Shown here: positions 8,383 through 17,258 of the stretch, one piece after another
Numbering within the stretch: position 1 is the first letter of the stretch
Layout of the letters: every line of letters starts with the position of its first letter
From: Verrucomicrobiota bacterium
GTDB taxonomy: Bacteria > Verrucomicrobiota > Verrucomicrobiia > Limisphaerales > SXTU01
Direction of reading: 5' to 3'
DNA length: 35,876 nt
Assembly: GCA_016871445.1 (NCBI GenBank)
Contig: VHDH01000024.1
Location: 1 to 35,876 of the forward strand
Notes under the pieces: model-generated
The model's input: the letters and a program-made list of their open reading frames with translations, nothing else
Told to the model about the DNA's origin: nothing
Database searches by the model: none
Program-made: the position numbers and the translations under genes

Positions 8383-9558
8383 TCAGTCTTCGAGAAGGAA
8401 AAAATTCCCTGGCGAGATTGTTAGCTCAACCGAGTCGCCTGCGTGGAGGGCCACCGAGCGCCGACCCATGTTCAACTCTGTGACGCGCAGCAACGTATCG
8501 CCTACCCGGACCTGCGCGATTGTCTCCGGGCCGCTGGAGCTGATGCTTTGCACGATGCCGAGTAACCGATTGTCACCGGGCTGACCGCCGTCCATCGCAA
8601 TGCGCTCGGGCCGGACGCCCAACCGCAGCCGGCTGCGTTCGGACAACTCGATAGTCGTCGCGGGCAGCTCGATGCGTAGCCGGCCTAGCGGCGTTTCCGT
8701 CTCGAGTAATTGTTTCGTGCGGCGGATTAAATTTCCCTCGAAAAGGTTACACACGCCAATGAACTCGGCCACAAAACTGGTTTTTGGCCGATCATACAAC
8801 TCGTCAGGCGTGCCCAGTTGCACAATGCGACCAGCGTTCATCACCGCCACGCGATCGCTCATCGCAAGTGCCTCGTCCTGATCGTGGGTGACGTGGACGA
8901 ACGTGATCCCAAGTCGCCGCTGGAGTTGGCGGAGCTCGAGCTGGAGCTCTTTGCGCAGCTTCGCGTCGAGCGCGCCCATCGGTTCGTCGAGCAGCAGAAC
9001 AGCCGGCTCGTTGACTAGCGCTCGAGCGAGTGCCACGCGCTGCTTCTGTCCGCCGGATAGTTCGTGGGGGTGTCGGCCTGCCAGCGGCAGGATTTGTGTT
9101 AGCTCCATCACCGACGTCGTGCGCCGGACAATATCGGCTGATGGTAGGCGCTTCATCCGCAGGCCAAAAGCGATGTTCTCGGACACGCTTAAGTGCGGGA
9201 ACAGCGCGTAGTTTTGGAAGACCGTATTGACGGGGCGCTTCCATGCTGGGAGGTGCAGGGCGGGCAGTCCGCCTATGCGTAGCTCACCAGTATCTGGCAA
9301 ATCTAACCCAGCGATGATGCGAAGCAGCGTGGTCTTACCGCAGCCGGACGGGCCGAGCAGCGAGAAGAACTCGCCGCGCCGGATGTTCAGGCTGACTCCC
9401 GCGAGCGCCTCGAACTGGCCAAAGCGGCGGGTCAGCTGCTGGCATTCGACCACAAGGCTGCCGTCGGCGGCATTGGTTTCAGCCGGTTGCAATGGATTAG
9501 TTTTAGTAAACCGGCAAGGTAAGATGAACCAAAATGTAGTGCTGCTGGGCACGGTCAC
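8383..9558 (-). CDS. potA: ABC transporter ATPase (PotA-like)
   Basis: The ATPase of the polyamine-type importer. It has Walker A GPSGCGKTT, a Q-loop in FQNYALFPHLSV, the signature LSGGQKQR, Walker B LLLDEPMGALD, and the switch His in VTHDQDEA. The C-terminal TOBE domain (LGVRPERIA and after) is usual for PotA/MalK-type ATPases and senses or regulates. At most 391 residues. The GTG at 9558 gives about 40 residues before the first ABC motif (ECQQLTRRFG), which is long, so the true start may be a later GTG or TTG codon. It is the first gene of the potABC set, which lacks a potD. Confidence 0.88.
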   Translation of the reverse strand: MTVPSSTTFWFILPCRFTKTNPLQPAETNAADGSLVVECQQLTRRFGQFEALAGVSLNIRRGEFFSLLGPSGCGKTTLLRIIAGLDLPDTGELRIGGLPALHLPAWKRPVNTVFQNYALFPHLSVSENIAFGLRMKRLPSADIVRRTTSVMELTQILPLAGRHPHELSGGQKQRVALARALVNEPAVLLLDEPMGALDAKLRKELQLELRQLQRRLGITFVHVTHDQDEALAMSDRVAVMNAGRIVQLGTPDELYDRPKTSFVAEFIGVCNLFEGNLIRRTKQLLETETPLGRLRIELPATTIELSERSRLRLGVRPERIAMDGGQPGDNRLLGIVQSISSSGPETIAQVRVGDTLLRVTELNMGRRSVALHAGDSVELTISPGNFFLLED

Positions 9559-9622
9559 GACAGCAGCGGGAGCAAGAGACGGGCCCTGGACAAGTCATTT
9601 TTGCAAGGATCGCGCGCATCCT

Positions 9623-10597
9623 TTACGCACCAGAAACTGGCGTGGCTTTGCCTTGGCTGCTGCGCGGTCGGGCGTAAAGCCCAATAACCAGCCCCGCGAT
9701 GATCGCCGCACTGCCCCAGAAATGCCCCGCATGCAACCGTTCGCCAAGCCAGAGCACGGCCACGGGCACGCCCGCGACGGGTTGCGCAAGGATGGTCATG
9801 GCCGTCACGTTTACATCGGTCTCGCGGATGACCACGAGCCACAGGCCGTAGCCAAGACTGGTGCAAATGATGGAGAGATAAGCAACCCATGCCCAAGCGC
9901 TGGCCGGCATTTGTTGCGCGGCCTTAAGGGTGGTGGGACCGTCAATGGCGAGGTTCACCAGCGTGCCGGCTGCAAGAGAGACGGCGAGAAGCTTCATTGG
10001 TCCTACGCGGTCCAGCAGCGGTTTTCCCATGATTGAATAAGCCGCTTCGCTGAGGAACGACGCGATGAACACCGCGCTCGCGGTCAGCCCCGCCCACTTG
10101 AAGTCATCGGCCCATACGCGGTTGAGCAACACGATGCCGACCATGCCGAGGCTAAAGCCAAGCCAGCGCTGCGGGGCAATGTGTTCGCGGAGAAAAACCG
10201 CCGCCGCCACGGCTGTTAGCAACGGCTCCACCGCCATCAGCACGGAGGAATTGCCTGCTGAACCCAGCAGGTTGCCCCACACCTGCAACCGATGCCCAAG
10301 TGTGAAAACGATCACGCCCATCAGCGACGCTCTCCACAGGTCGCGCCCGCTTGGCGTCGCGCCCGGCAGCCATGGCCACACGAGCAACAGGCTCACTGCC
10401 GCACCGCCGAAGCGCAACGTGGCGATGCCGCCGGAGTCCAAATTCGCTTTTAGCGCCTGAATTGCCGAGAGCGAGACAGCCCAAAAGACGTTGAACAACA
10501 AAAGAAGGATGAGGTGCGCCGGTTTCAAGAGCGGCGCAGTGTTTCGAGCGGGGCAGGGTAGGTCGAGTGCAAAGGGGAGGGTCTGCCAGTCGAGCAT
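9623..10597 (-). CDS. EamA/DMT-superfamily transporter
   Basis: An integral membrane protein of 324 residues with about ten hydrophobic segments arranged as two five-helix EamA repeats. Features are NVFWAVSLSAIQALK near the first helix, a central SVLMAVEPLLTAVAAAVFLREHIAPQRWLG, and a closing TILAQPVAGVPVAVLWLGERLHAGHFWGSAAIIAG. The family exports metabolites or amino acids; the substrate is not readable. The start at 10597 shares one base with the stop of the NfeD-like gene (TGATG), which points to translational coupling. A longer start would run deep into that gene. Confidence 0.84.
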   Translation of the reverse strand: MLDWQTLPFALDLPCPARNTAPLLKPAHLILLLLFNVFWAVSLSAIQALKANLDSGGIATLRFGGAAVSLLLVWPWLPGATPSGRDLWRASLMGVIVFTLGHRLQVWGNLLGSAGNSSVLMAVEPLLTAVAAAVFLREHIAPQRWLGFSLGMVGIVLLNRVWADDFKWAGLTASAVFIASFLSEAAYSIMGKPLLDRVGPMKLLAVSLAAGTLVNLAIDGPTTLKAAQQMPASAWAWVAYLSIICTSLGYGLWLVVIRETDVNVTAMTILAQPVAGVPVAVLWLGERLHAGHFWGSAAIIAGLVIGLYARPRSSQGKATPVSGA

Positions 10598-12000
10598 CAA
10601 GCCGCCTCGACCACTGCAACATGCCCGCTGCTGCCGACCACACGAACCTTGCAACCCTTTTCGATGAGGTTGCCCTCGGAGACAACGTCAAGGATGTCAT
10701 CGCCGAACTGCGCCTTGCCTCCCGGGCGCAGCAGGGACACGGTGACGCCGATCTGGCCAAGCCGCTTTTGTTGCTGGTCGGCAATCGTCTGTTGCGTTTG
10801 TGCGCCGCTGACACCCTGGGAAACAAGCGCGGGGTAAAGGGCGGTTTTTGGCAGCCAGCGGCTGAGCAGTAGGATGGCCACGATTGAACCGATCCCGGCG
10901 AGGGCCAGCTGGTTGAGTGGCAATTGGAGCTGCGGTAACGTCGGCAACGTGGGCGCTCCGGGATAGCGGTCTACGAGAGCCATGACCAGCGACAAGAAAA
11001 TGAGGCTAAAACCCGTCAAGCCTAGCACCAGCGTCCCGGGGAAGAAGAACAGCTCCAGCGCCAGTAACGCGAGGCCCACGATGAACACAGCTACCCATTC
11101 CAGTCCAGTTAGGCCGGCGATGTAGCCACCGAAGAAGTAGATCGCAAACGCAGTGACGCCGACGATGCCCGGCAGGCCGAAGCCCGGCGTCTTGAACTCG
11201 ATGTAGATCCCCGCGATGCCGATGATGAGCAGGATGGGCGCGATGGTGTTGATCCACGTGCCGAGCCGCTCCACGCCGCTCGGCTCGACGCGCTTGACCT
11301 GGGCGGCGCTGAGTTCCAGTTGCTTCAGCAATGCTTCCAGATTTTCGACCGTGCCCGCGGAAAGCAGCGGCCGGGCGGGGGTGCCATAATTGCGGGCAGC
11401 CTCCTGATCGGTAAGCGTGAGAATCTGGCCCTTTTCGTTGATGACTTGGTTATCCAGCTTTAACTCGGAAGTCTTCTTCACCATCGCATCGGCGACGGCG
11501 GGATTGTGGCCGTTCTTTTCGGCGTTGGCCCGGACCAACGCACTAATGGCAGAGGAGGCCTTGAGTTCCATTGTCCCCCCGATTTCCTGTGCGCCGCCGG
11601 TGGGTGATGCCATCACCGGGGCCGCCGCACCGATGACACTTTGAGGAGCCATGTAAATTTTCTTCGTCGCAAAGGAAATGAACGCGCCAGCGCTGAATGC
11701 CTTTTTGTTCACGAAGGTCACGGTCTGGCCAGGGAACTTGCCAATGATACCAATGATTTCCTCCGTCACATCCACTCGTCCGCCGTTGGTTTCCATGTCG
11801 ATAACAAGCACGTCAGCCTTAGCCTCCATCGCCTCCTTGACGCCGCGCCGCACTAGATAAGTGAGCGGCGGCATGATGTCTTCGCGAATGGGCAGAACGT
11901 AAACTTTCTTGGAGCCAGTCTCAGGCACGGCGGCTACCGAGACGCTTGGCGCAGACAAGCCGCCAAGAACCATGAGCATCAGCAATAAACCTCTTTTCAT
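10597..12000 (-). CDS. NfeD family membrane serine protease (ClpP-class plus OB domain)
   Basis: A 467-residue envelope protease from ATG 12000, chosen because it opens a clear signal peptide (MKRGLLLMLMVLGG, cleavage after VSVAA). The ClpP/SppA-like domain (about 30-230) has MDMETNGG-like packing (VIDMETNGGRV) and the candidate nucleophile Ser103 in AFSAGAF; a Lys near 148 would be the general base, as in archaeal 1510-N. Several TM segments (about 240-390) precede a C-terminal NfeD OB-fold (about 415-467, IGVTVSLLRPGGKAQFGDD). Long-form NfeD proteins act with stomatin-type proteins in membrane quality control; no stomatin gene is adjacent. Instead the gene is coupled to a DMT transporter. 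Confidence 0.88.
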   Translation of the reverse strand: MKRGLLLMLMVLGGLSAPSVSVAAVPETGSKKVYVLPIREDIMPPLTYLVRRGVKEAMEAKADVLVIDMETNGGRVDVTEEIIGIIGKFPGQTVTFVNKKAFSAGAFISFATKKIYMAPQSVIGAAAPVMASPTGGAQEIGGTMELKASSAISALVRANAEKNGHNPAVADAMVKKTSELKLDNQVINEKGQILTLTDQEAARNYGTPARPLLSAGTVENLEALLKQLELSAAQVKRVEPSGVERLGTWINTIAPILLIIGIAGIYIEFKTPGFGLPGIVGVTAFAIYFFGGYIAGLTGLEWVAVFIVGLALLALELFFFPGTLVLGLTGFSLIFLSLVMALVDRYPGAPTLPTLPQLQLPLNQLALAGIGSIVAILLLSRWLPKTALYPALVSQGVSGAQTQQTIADQQQKRLGQIGVTVSLLRPGGKAQFGDDILDVVSEGNLIEKGCKVRVVGSSGHVAVVEAA

Positions 12001-12082
12001 TGTCCCATTATATCGTAGTGGCCAAACCATCGCAAGCAGGGTGAAAGTGTGAGATCCAGGCGTTTGGTTATGCCTCACCGTT

Positions 12083-13474
12083 TTAAGCCAGAATCTCCCG
12101 CGCCACGTTGCCGTGCACATCGGTCAGGCGGAAGTCGCGGCCGGCGTGGCGGAAGGTCAGCTTCTCGTGGTCCACGCCCAGCAGATGCAACAGCGTCGCG
12201 TGCAGGTCGTGGATGTGCATGCGATTCTCCACCGCCTTGAAGCCAAAGTTGTCCGTCTCGCCGTAGCTCGTGCCGCCGCGCGCGCCGCCGCCCGCGAGGA
12301 ACATGCAAAAGCCGTGCGGGTTGTGGTCGCGGCCGTTGCCATTCTCGCTCACCGGCGTGCGCCCGAACTCGCCGCCCCACACGACCAGCGTGTCCTCCAG
12401 CAGGCCGCGCTGCTTCAAGTCACCGAGCAGCGCCGCGATGGGGCGGTCAATGTCCGCGCCCAGCTTGCGAGTCTGCTCGTCGTGCTGGTTGTGAGTGTCC
12501 CACGGCTGGCTGTTGCCATAATAGACTTGGATGAACCGCACGCCGCGCTCCGCGAGCCGCCGCGCCATGAGGCAGCCATTCGCGAAGTGCCCCTTGCCGT
12601 AAAGCTCCCGCATCGCCGCCGGCTCGCGCGAAATGTCGAACGCATCCGTCGCCGCGAACTGCATCCGGTAGGCTGTCTCCATGGCCTCGATGCGCCCCTG
12701 CAACGCTGCATCCGTGCCGCCGCGCGACGCGAGGTGCTCGCGGTTCATCTCGGCGAGCAGGTCGAGTTGCTTGCGCTGCTCCTCGGCGGGCGTGCGCGGA
12801 TTGTGCAGCCACGGAATCATCGCCTTGGGGTCGAGGTTTGAGTGGTTGATGTAGGTGCCGCCGTGCTGCGACGGCAGGAACGCGCTCGTCCATAAAATCG
12901 AGAACCGCACGGGCCGGCCGGGACAAAGCACGACGTAGCTGGGCAGGCTGGCGTTCTCGGTGCCGAGGCCGTAGCTGCACCACGCGCCCATCGCGGGCAC
13001 GCGCGGCGTCATCGTGCCGTTGTTCATGAGGAGCAACGCGGGGCCGTGGTTCGGGTTGTCCGTGTGGACGCTGCGCAACACGCAGAGGTCGTCAGTGAAC
13101 CGCGCGGTGAGCGGGAGCAAATCGCTGACGGGCAGGCCGGACTTGCCGTGGTTGCTGAACTTAAACGGCACTGGCAGCAGGCCGCCCGTGGGCCGCTCCG
13201 TGCGCAAGTCCGCACCCGCGGGCCGTTGCCCGGCGAACTTGGTCAGGTCCGGCTTGGGGTCAAAGAAGTCCGGCCCGAACGGCCCGCCGTTCATGAACAG
13301 GTGGATGACCCGCTTCGCGCGCGGCCGGAAGTGGGGCAAGGTCTTCGTGGACGCAACGGCATTCGGCAACGCCGTTGCTACACCGGGCAGCGCGGCCATC
13401 AAACCGAGCGTGCCCAAGCCACCGCCGAATCGGGCGATGGCGTCGCGGCGAGAAATAGTAATGGGAAGATTCAT
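12083..13474 (-). CDS. DUF1501 domain protein with Tat signal
   Basis: A sulfatase-fold-like secreted protein of 463 residues. The start at 13474 leaves a Tat-type leader, SRRDAIARFGGGLGTLGLMAALPG, with Arg9-Arg10. The DUF1501 family is recognised from KRVIHLFMNGGPFGPDFFDPKP near the mature N-terminus, NHGPALLLMNNG, RFIQVYYGNSQPWDTHNQHDEQ, and DTLVVWGGEFGRTPVSENGNGRDHNPHGF near the C-terminus. Function is unproven; the family resembles the alkaline-phosphatase/sulfatase fold. It starts 1 bp after the stop of the DUF1549/1553 gene. This pair is the standard two-gene unit of Planctomycetes and Verrucomicrobia, probably for polysaccharide or sulfated-glycan use. Confidence 0.9.
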   Translation of the reverse strand: MNLPITISRRDAIARFGGGLGTLGLMAALPGVATALPNAVASTKTLPHFRPRAKRVIHLFMNGGPFGPDFFDPKPDLTKFAGQRPAGADLRTERPTGGLLPVPFKFSNHGKSGLPVSDLLPLTARFTDDLCVLRSVHTDNPNHGPALLLMNNGTMTPRVPAMGAWCSYGLGTENASLPSYVVLCPGRPVRFSILWTSAFLPSQHGGTYINHSNLDPKAMIPWLHNPRTPAEEQRKQLDLLAEMNREHLASRGGTDAALQGRIEAMETAYRMQFAATDAFDISREPAAMRELYGKGHFANGCLMARRLAERGVRFIQVYYGNSQPWDTHNQHDEQTRKLGADIDRPIAALLGDLKQRGLLEDTLVVWGGEFGRTPVSENGNGRDHNPHGFCMFLAGGGARGGTSYGETDNFGFKAVENRMHIHDLHATLLHLLGVDHEKLTFRHAGRDFRLTDVHGNVAREILA

Positions 13475-13475
13475 A

Positions 13476-15512
13476 TCAATCCACAAACGCCAGTTCATTA
13501 CTGGCCAGCAAGGCTTGGGCATAGGCGGACCAGGCTTTCGCGTCGGTCTCGCGGCCGGTGAGGAAGCGCGTGGCCATGGCGAGTTCCTTCGCGGTCGGCG
13601 GGCGTTGGTAGAGCAGGGCGTGGGCGCGGGTGATGCGGGCGGGCAGTTCAGCGCTGGCTTCTTTCTCGATGCGGCCGGCGAGGGCGTCGGCTTGGGCGAG
13701 GAGAAAGGGGCTGTTGAGCGAGAAAAGTGATTGCAGTGCGGTGGCGGTCTCGGTGCGCGATGCGCTGTGCGCGGCGGGGTCGGGGAAGTCGTGGATGCGC
13801 AGCATCGGCTCCAGCTCGTGGCGGTTCACGGTGCCGTAGAGCGTGCGGCGGCGGTTCTTGTCGGACGTGAGCGCGGTGGCGACGCCGCCGAAGCTGCGGT
13901 CGAGCGTGCCGGCGGTGGCGAGCACGGAGTCGCGCCACGCCTCAAAGTCGAGCCGGCGGCGCGGCACGCGGGCGAAAAGCTTGTTCTCCGGGTCGCGCTT
14001 CTCGGAGTCGGGCGCGAGCGAGCTTTGCTGCCATGCGGCGGAGAGAAGGATTTCGCGGTGCAGCCATTTGATGGACCAGCCGTTCCGGATGAAGCGCACG
14101 GTGAGGTCGTCAAGCAACTCGGGGTGCGTGGGCGCTTCGCCGCTGGGGCCGAATTCACTCGGCGTGTCCACGATGCCGCGGCCGAAGTGGAATTTCCAAA
14201 CACGGTTCACGATGACGCGCGCGGTGAGTGGCGCGGCTTCCTGCACGATGGCTTGCGCGAGTTCGAGGCGGCCGCTGCCCGTGGTGAAACGGCGGGGCTG
14301 GCCGTCCTTCGCGGGAAAGGCGGCGAGGAAGCGGCGCGGGACGATATCGCCGGTGTTGTTCGGGTCGCCGCGTTTCATGAGTTCAAGGTCGCGCGACTGG
14401 CCGGGCTTGAAGTCGAGCACGGTGCCCTTGTTGTTCCCGGCGGGGATGACGAAGAGCGCGGCGTCCTCGACGCCCGTGGCCATCGCCATGTTGAAGTGCG
14501 GCGTGTTCGTTTTGAGGCCGGCGATTTTCTGCTCAATGACGGCGACTTGGTTCGTGAGGTCGGCGGGCGCGGGCTTTTTCTTCTTCAACTCGTCACGTTC
14601 CTTTTCCAGCGCGGCGACGGACTCGCGGGCCTTCTTTACCGGCTGCCAGAACTTGTCGTCCATCGTCGGCACCTCGGCGTGGCGCACGCTCGCGAAAACG
14701 CCGGCGATGCCATAGTAGTCGGCGGCGGTGATGGGGTCGGACTTGTGGTCGTGGCAGCGGGCGCAGGCGATCGTAAGGCCGAGGAACGTGCGGCTGAGGG
14801 TGTCCACATGCTCCTCCCATTCGTCGGCGACGGTGCCCTTGATGATGTCGGGCGGGAGCTGAAGTTCCTTCCAGTAAGTCGGCGCGAGACCGAGGAAGCC
14901 GAGCGCGTGGCGGTCCTCGGGCGGGAAGCCCATCTGGTCGGTGGCGATTTGGCGCATGACGAACTGGTCGTAAGGCATGTCGTCGTTGAAGGCCTTGATG
15001 ACCCAGTCGCGGTAAAGGTGCGCGCCGCTGGTCTTCTCCAGCCACGACGCGGTCTCGTCCACGTAGCGGGCGAGGTCGAGCCAGTAGCGGCCCCAGCGCT
15101 CGCCGTAGTGGGGGGAGGCGAGGAGTTTTTCCACGGTGGACTTATAAGATTCAGGCGACCGAGGGGACCCATGGGATGCGCGCACGTAGGCCTCGACTTC
15201 CTCGGGCGTCGGCGGCAGGCCGGTGAGGTCGAGGTGAAGGCGGCGAATGAGCACGCGCGGGTCGGCGGGCGCGGCGGGCTTCACGCCGGCCCTCTCCATC
15301 TTCGCGAGGAGGAAGTGATCCAGCGGTGTCTGCGGCCATTTGTCGTTGCGGACCTTGGGCAGCGGCGACTCCTTCAACGGCTGGAAGGACCACGGCGTTT
15401 GAGGCGCGACGGGTTTTTTAGTGGCAGGCAGAGTCTGTGCCGCCGCCATGGGAAGCGCGCCAAGCAAAACCAGCGTTTGCAGTCCGGACCAGATGTGGCG
15501 CAGGTGGTTCAT
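13476..15512 (-). CDS. DUF1549/DUF1553 (PSD1) secreted protein with CxxCH motif
   Basis: A 678-residue exported protein with a signal peptide in the first ~25 residues (cleavage near AAAQ). The DUF1549 part (about 60-265) includes RRLHLDLTGLPPTPEEV, HYGERWGRYWLDLARY and CARCHDHKSDP, in which Cys250-x-x-Cys253-His254 has the c-type haem pattern always seen in this family. DUF1553 (about 385-645) includes RVIVNRVWKFHFGRGIVDTPSEFGPSGEAPTHPELLD. The N-terminal planctomycete cytochrome c (PSCyt1) domain found in many relatives is absent, so this is the short form. First gene of a two-gene operon with the DUF1501 protein. The biochemical role is unknown. Confidence 0.9.
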   Translation of the reverse strand: MNHLRHIWSGLQTLVLLGALPMAAAQTLPATKKPVAPQTPWSFQPLKESPLPKVRNDKWPQTPLDHFLLAKMERAGVKPAAPADPRVLIRRLHLDLTGLPPTPEEVEAYVRASHGSPRSPESYKSTVEKLLASPHYGERWGRYWLDLARYVDETASWLEKTSGAHLYRDWVIKAFNDDMPYDQFVMRQIATDQMGFPPEDRHALGFLGLAPTYWKELQLPPDIIKGTVADEWEEHVDTLSRTFLGLTIACARCHDHKSDPITAADYYGIAGVFASVRHAEVPTMDDKFWQPVKKARESVAALEKERDELKKKKPAPADLTNQVAVIEQKIAGLKTNTPHFNMAMATGVEDAALFVIPAGNNKGTVLDFKPGQSRDLELMKRGDPNNTGDIVPRRFLAAFPAKDGQPRRFTTGSGRLELAQAIVQEAAPLTARVIVNRVWKFHFGRGIVDTPSEFGPSGEAPTHPELLDDLTVRFIRNGWSIKWLHREILLSAAWQQSSLAPDSEKRDPENKLFARVPRRRLDFEAWRDSVLATAGTLDRSFGGVATALTSDKNRRRTLYGTVNRHELEPMLRIHDFPDPAAHSASRTETATALQSLFSLNSPFLLAQADALAGRIEKEASAELPARITRAHALLYQRPPTAKELAMATRFLTGRETDAKAWSAYAQALLASNELAFVD

Positions 15513-15829
15513 GAACCAGAGGATAGATGGGTACGGCGTGCGCGCGATTCAATCCAGCGCGTTTTGGGCTGCAGTGGCAAATGCATTACGACCTAACAGC
15601 ACCCGTGCAGTTTGCCCAATAGCGCATGAGGGACGAGCAAATCCACGCGGAAGTCGACCCGACCGGTCGCGAATTCAGTTGTTTGGCTTTGTAGCATATC
15701 CCATAAGAACGACCCTGCTGGCAGACTTCCTAGCCACTTAAACTGATTACATCTCTGCCTCAGTGTATTCGTTAAGCGGGAGTCCCGCCTGAGTACGAAA
15801 AGGCTGTAAATCTTCTGGGATTGGCCCCT
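15513..15829 (-). other. Intergenic spacer between gdhA and the DUF1549 gene
   Basis: 317 bp without a credible gene. One short perfect inverted repeat, GCGGG-AGT-CCCGC, lies at 15776-15788, about 40 bp beyond the end of the glutamate dehydrogenase gene; it lacks a T run, so it is only a weak terminator candidate. The promoter of the DUF1549/DUF1501 operon should lie in the left part, but no convincing -35/-10 pair is visible. Confidence 0.5.
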
Positions 15830-17086
15830 TCAAGGAAACAGGCCCCGCAGTTTTTTTGCCTCGCGGACACGGGTGACGCCCAATGAGAGCGCAGCCATGC
15901 GCATTGAGATTTTTTGTTTTCGGCTCAGGTTTAGCGTTTGCGTGAACGCCGTCTCCAGCAGCCGAAAGAGCTTGTCGGTGATTTCCGTCTCGCCCCAGAA
16001 AAAGCTTTGAAGGTCTTGCACCCACTCAAAATAGCTCACCACCACGCCACCCGCATTGCAGAGAATGTCTGGAATCACAAAAATGTCCGGACGCTGGTCC
16101 AGCACGAGGTCGGCCTCCGGCGTGGTCGGGCCGTTCGCGCCCTCCGCGAGAATGCGGCATCGGATTTGATTCACGTTAGCAGCGGTAATCTGGCGCTCCA
16201 TCGCGGCGGGCACCAAAATGTCACACGGGGTGATGAGTAATTGCGCATTGGAAATGTCCTCACCACCAGGGAAGTGCGTAACGGACTTCGTGCGCGCGAC
16301 GTGCTCCTGCAATTTAACCAAGTCCAACCCGCGTGCGTTTAACGTGCCGCCGAAGGCGTCACTGACGGCGATAATTTTCACGCCGTAGCGCGCGAGAGAA
16401 TACGCGGCGACCGAGCCAACATTACCGAAGCCTTGCACCACGGCGGTCGATTCGCTGGCGTTGAGGCCGATGGTATCCATCGCGCGGTTGGCGAGATAAC
16501 TGACGCCGCGCCCGGTGGCTTCGCGCCGACCGAGCGAGCCACCGATGGCGACGGGCTTGCCAGTGACGACGGCGGGCGTGGCGTGGCCGGCGTGGACAGA
16601 ATAGGTGTCCATCATCCACGCCATGACCTGCTCATTAGTGCCAAGGTCGGGCGCGGGAATGTCAATTTGCGGCCCGATGAAGGAGACGAGTTCTTGGGTG
16701 AAGCGCCGCGTGAGACGCTCCAATTCCGCCACTGACAATTGCGATGGGTCACACGCCACGCCGCCTTTCGCGCCGCCATAGGGGAGATTCATCAGCGCAC
16801 ACTTCCAACTCATCCACATCGCTAGCGCGGCGACTTCCCCGAGGGTGACATCGGGATGGTAACGCATGCCGCCTTTTGTCGGACCCAGCGTGAGATGGTG
16901 TTGCACGCGGTAGCCGGCGAAAACTTCAACTTTGCCGTCATCGCGGCGCACGGGCACTGCGACGGTCAGGGCACGCTTAGGATATTTCAGGCGGTCGCGG
17001 TCGTTCGCCGGGATATCAAGCCGGTCTGCCACAAGGTCGAACTGCTGACAGGCCATGTGGAAAGTCGGGTGGTCGTAAACTTGCAT
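15830..17086 (-). CDS. gdhA: Glu/Leu/Phe/Val dehydrogenase (glutamate dehydrogenase)
   Basis: A 418-residue cytoplasmic enzyme interconverting glutamate and 2-oxoglutarate plus ammonia. The substrate-binding and catalytic region is intact: GPTKGGMRYHPDV, KCALMNLPYGGAKGGV with the catalytic Lys, and IPAPDLGTNEQVMAWMMDTY. The Rossmann domain has VQGFGNVGSVAAYSLARYG, and the C-terminal part has EGANGPTTPEAD and NAGGVVVSYFEWVQ. Length and motifs fit the ~420-residue bacterial/archaeal GDH class (GudB/RocG-like), not the 450-residue NADP E. coli type. It is divergent from mnmA with a ~170-bp spacer. NAD or NADP preference cannot be decided by eye. Confidence 0.92.
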   Translation of the reverse strand: MQVYDHPTFHMACQQFDLVADRLDIPANDRDRLKYPKRALTVAVPVRRDDGKVEVFAGYRVQHHLTLGPTKGGMRYHPDVTLGEVAALAMWMSWKCALMNLPYGGAKGGVACDPSQLSVAELERLTRRFTQELVSFIGPQIDIPAPDLGTNEQVMAWMMDTYSVHAGHATPAVVTGKPVAIGGSLGRREATGRGVSYLANRAMDTIGLNASESTAVVQGFGNVGSVAAYSLARYGVKIIAVSDAFGGTLNARGLDLVKLQEHVARTKSVTHFPGGEDISNAQLLITPCDILVPAAMERQITAANVNQIRCRILAEGANGPTTPEADLVLDQRPDIFVIPDILCNAGGVVVSYFEWVQDLQSFFWGETEITDKLFRLLETAFTQTLNLSRKQKISMRMAALSLGVTRVREAKKLRGLFP

Positions 17087-17258
17087 CGCTCAAGTTGAGC
17101 GCGGCGAAGAAGCGGAGGCAAGGGCGGTAATTAGTTTACGATGCCCTCCAAGCAGCCACGCACGCGCGTTGGCAGTCTGGATTTCTGGACCATGAAAATT
17201 GGTTGCTGCGCATGCCGCCTCCTTTACACCTACACTTGGTCAACCTACGTTCGGCGGG

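Noticed and set aside
12113-12841. 242-codon plus-strand frame opposite the DUF1501 gene
   Set aside because: Antisense shadow of a clear gene.
13731-15596. 621-codon open frame on the plus strand opposite the DUF1549 gene
   Set aside because: It is the mirror of a well-supported gene; the composition is Val/Gly/Arg/Ala-rich with no family motif, as expected from GC-rich third positions.
15776-15788. Terminator after gdhA
   Set aside because: A 5-bp stem with a 3-base loop and no T run; kept only as a note on the spacer.
15747-16025. 92-codon minus-strand frame at the end of gdhA
   Set aside because: Overlaps the conserved C-terminus of glutamate dehydrogenase in another frame.
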